Positions 62,009 to 64,000 of a stretch of 64,000 nt of DNA are shown here, one piece after another (the first letter of the stretch is position 1; each line of letters starts with the position of its first letter). The stretch covers positions 62,001-126,000 of the forward strand of contig NZ_CP084626.1 in assembly GCF_022878925.1 (NCBI RefSeq). Direction: 5' to 3'. Below the pieces are notes generated by a model. It was not told the origin of the DNA. It worked only from the letters and a program-made list of their open reading frames with translations, and did not search any database. This DNA is from Caballeronia sp. TF1N1 (GTDB lineage: Bacteria; Pseudomonadota; Gammaproteobacteria; Burkholderiales; Burkholderiaceae). The position numbers were made by a program, and so were the translations under genes.

Positions 62009-64000
62009 ATGACACTCGACATTACCCAGTTCTATCAGACCTTCTTCGACGAAGCAGACGAACTGCTCGCGCAGATGGAGCAGCTGCTGCTCGTTCTGGA
62101 CATTGCGAATCCCGATCCGGAAGACCTCGCGGCGATCTTTCGCGCGGCGCATTCGATCAAGGGCGGCGCGGCGACCTTCGGCTTCACGGCGCTCACGGAA
62201 ACGACGCACATCCTCGAATCGCTTCTGGACCGCGCGCGCAACAACGAACTCGTTCTGCGCCGCGACATGATCGATACCTTCCTCGCGACGAAGGACGTGC
62301 TCTCGGACCAGCTCGCCGCGTATCGCGCGAGCGCCGAGCCGGATGCGGCCGCGGCGGCCGCGATCTGCGCGAAGCTCGAGCGTCTGAAGCACGAAGACCC
62401 GGAAGCGCCGGCGGCACCGGTGATAGAAGAAGCCGCCGCCGTCATCGAGAAGGCGCAACAACACGAACCCGCCTACGAAGGCCCGAACGCTCCGCCCGCG
62501 CATGTCATCGCGCAGGCTGCGGAAGCGATCGAGGACGACGGCACGTGGGACGGCGCGTTCGAAGTCACGGACGGCGCACCGATTGCAGGAACCGCTGCGG
62601 CAGCATCGGCAGCGGAAGCAGGACCCCACCTGAAAATTACGCTACGGGGGGTGGGCGAGAAGGACCTGGCGACTTTGACCGAGGAGCTGGGTAACCTGGG
62701 AAGTATCGTCGGAGAAAAGAAGACTGACGCCGAACTCGTGCTTTGGCTCGAGTCGGACGTGAGCGCCGACGACATCGTGGCCGTGTGCTGCTTCGTGATC
62801 GATGAATCGCAGATCGGAATCGGCCGTGGCAATGCGGCGGATCAGTCGGCGCAGTCGCCGGCCGCATCCGTCGAAGTACCGCCGGCAACGGCGGCGCATC
62901 ACGCGCTACAGCAACAGCCGGACGCATCGCAGGCGCTCGACGCGTCTGCATCCACGGCGCAACAAAAACAACAAGCGGCGACGGCGGCGGTCCCGGAGAC
63001 TGCCGCCCAACCGTCACAGAAACCGGCCAACGCCAATACGCACGATGCCGATAAAAAGGCGCGTCCGGCAGCGGCCGCATCGGCGGAAGGCAGCTCGATT
63101 CGCGTCGGCGTGGAGAAGGTCGATCAGCTCATCAACCTGGTGGGCGAACTGGTCATCACGCAGGCGATGCTCGCGGAAACGACGAGCACGTTCGATCCCG
63201 CATTGCACGACCGTCTTTTCAACGGCATGGCGCAGCTCGAACGCAACGCGCGCGATCTGCAAGAAGCCGTCATGTCCATCCGCATGATGCCGATGGATTA
63301 CGTATTCAGCCGCTTCCCCCGGCTCGTGCGCGATATCGCGGGCAAGCTCGGCAAGGACGTGGAACTCGTCACGTTCGGTCAGGCGACCGAACTGGACAAG
63401 AGCCTGATCGAACGCATCATCGATCCGCTCACGCACCTCGTGCGCAACTCGCTCGACCACGGCATCGAAACCGTGGAAGCGCGTCGCGCGGCGGGCAAGT
63501 CGACGACCGGCCAGCTCGTGTTGTCGGCGGCGCATCACGGCGGCAACATCGTGATCGAAGTCAGCGACGACGGCGCGGGCCTGCGCCGCGACAAGATTCT
63601 CGCGAAGGCGCAGAAGCAGGGCATGCAGGTTTCCGAGTCGATGAGCGACGAGGAAGTGTGGCAGCTCATCTTCATGCCGGGCTTCTCGACCGCCGAACAG
63701 GTGACGGACATTTCCGGCCGCGGCGTGGGCATGGACGTGGTCAAGCGCAACATCCAGTCGATGGGCGGCCACGTCGAAATCAAGTCGCGTGAAGGCGCGG
63801 GCACGACCACCAAGATCGTGCTGCCGCTCACGCTCGCGATTCTCGACGGCATGTCGGTGAAGGTCGGCAGCGAAATCTTCATTCTGCCGCTCAACTTCGT
63901 GATGGAGTCGCTCCAGCCGGTGGCCGAAGACATCTACACGGTCGCCAACGGCGAGCGCGTGGTGCGCGTGCGCGGTGAGTATCTGCCGCTCGTGGCGCTG
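62009..64000 (+). CDS. cheA: Chemotaxis histidine kinase CheA, 3' end outside the window
   Basis: 664 codons lie in the window, still open at 64000. Order of domains: P1 histidine phosphotransfer with phospho-His48 (FRAAHSIKGGAATFGF), then a P2-like region near residues 210-275, a linker of about 80 residues rich in Ala/Gln/Pro, P3 dimerisation beginning SIRVGVEKVDQLINLVGELV, P4 ATPase with HLVRNSLDHGIE (N box), SDDGAGLRRDKI (G1) and ISGRGVGMDVVKRN (G2), and the start of P5 (TLAILDGMSVKVGSEIFILP), which binds CheW and receptors. The start ATG at 62009 follows cheY; no strong ribosome site is visible. Confidence 0.95.
   Translation, partial: MTLDITQFYQTFFDEADELLAQMEQLLLVLDIANPDPEDLAAIFRAAHSIKGGAATFGFTALTETTHILESLLDRARNNELVLRRDMIDTFLATKDVLSDQLAAYRASAEPDAAAAAAICAKLERLKHEDPEAPAAPVIEEAAAVIEKAQQHEPAYEGPNAPPAHVIAQAAEAIEDDGTWDGAFEVTDGAPIAGTAAAASAAEAGPHLKITLRGVGEKDLATLTEELGNLGSIVGEKKTDAELVLWLESDVSADDIVAVCCFVIDESQIGIGRGNAADQSAQSPAASVEVPPATAAHHALQQQPDASQALDASASTAQQKQQAATAAVPETAAQPSQKPANANTHDADKKARPAAAASAEGSSIRVGVEKVDQLINLVGELVITQAMLAETTSTFDPALHDRLFNGMAQLERNARDLQEAVMSIRMMPMDYVFSRFPRLVRDIAGKLGKDVELVTFGQATELDKSLIERIIDPLTHLVRNSLDHGIETVEARRAAGKSTTGQLVLSAAHHGGNIVIEVSDDGAGLRRDKILAKAQKQGMQVSESMSDEEVWQLIFMPGFSTAEQVTDISGRGVGMDVVKRNIQSMGGHVEIKSREGAGTTTKIVLPLTLAILDGMSVKVGSEIFILPLNFVMESLQPVAEDIYTVANGERVVRVRGEYLPLVAL

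Overview
The window is GC-rich, densely coded chromosomal DNA of a betaproteobacterium in the Burkholderiaceae, most likely Paraburkholderia or Caballeronia. The evidence is the gene repertoire (trimeric OmpC-type porin, bioA-F-D-B order, MerR-aceK-can-thiolase group, fliC-fliD-fliT beside a TPR O-GlcNAc-type transferase, flhD-motAB-cheYA), the codon preference for G/C in third positions, and GGAGG-type ribosome binding sites. No rRNA, tRNA, CRISPR array, insertion sequence or complete prophage was seen.

Layout. 1-8.5 kb: the tail of a small membrane protein, a YjcE-type cation/proton antiporter, an EAL phosphodiesterase, a fused indolepyruvate ferredoxin oxidoreductase, a glutathione transferase and two small conserved proteins. 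8.5-11.7 kb: a LacI-regulated sugar operon (AGE-family isomerase plus PfkB kinase), plausibly mannose to fructose to fructose-6-phosphate. 11.9-14.4 kb: a tightly overlapped operon of acyl-CoA dehydrogenase-like, PIG-L deacetylase and NodS-like methyltransferase genes, which looks like an uncharacterised small-molecule or glycoconjugate pathway. 14.6-20.3 kb: a YfeH-type transporter, an exported protein, a porin, a nitronate monooxygenase and a fluoroacetate-dehalogenase-like hydrolase. 20.3-22.2 kb: a lower-GC islet with a DUF7164-like putative glycosyltransferase and a Tat-type exported protein. 22.2-26.2 kb: a five-gene acyl-CoA/organic-acid operon (ghrA-like, mvaB, ybaK-like, DUF1289-MaoC fusion, MBL hydrolase). 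26.4-32.4 kb: a hydrolase, a sulfate-binding protein and the biotin operon bioAFDB, with bioA starting at TTG. 32.6-42.3 kb: an exported hydrolase, the operon merR-aceK-can-thiolase-gst-ychJ, an MBL hydrolase and a peptide-binding protein. 42.5-43.8 kb: a yybP-ykoY (manganese) riboswitch upstream of a CaCA-type antiporter.

44-49.7 kb holds flagellar filament genes (fliT, fliD, fliC with a consensus sigma-28 promoter) and a SPINDLY/OGT-like transferase likely to glycosylate flagellin. 49.8-58.2 kb holds an aldo/keto reductase, rpsU, two tandem paralogous unknown genes, tag, a BadF/NagK-type kinase, a HAD phosphatase, a striking nested minisatellite, a small exported protein, aquaporin Z and a glycosyltransferase. 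58.9 kb to the end starts the motility/chemotaxis operon: flhD, motA, motB, cheY and cheA, the last running off the edge. The flhC gene expected between flhD and motA was not found.

Most promising for novelty: the deacetylase/methyltransferase/acyl-CoA dehydrogenase operon, the low-GC islet, the about 93-bp minisatellite with a one-base frame shift, the tandem C-x-IGS paralogs, and the flhD locus without flhC.
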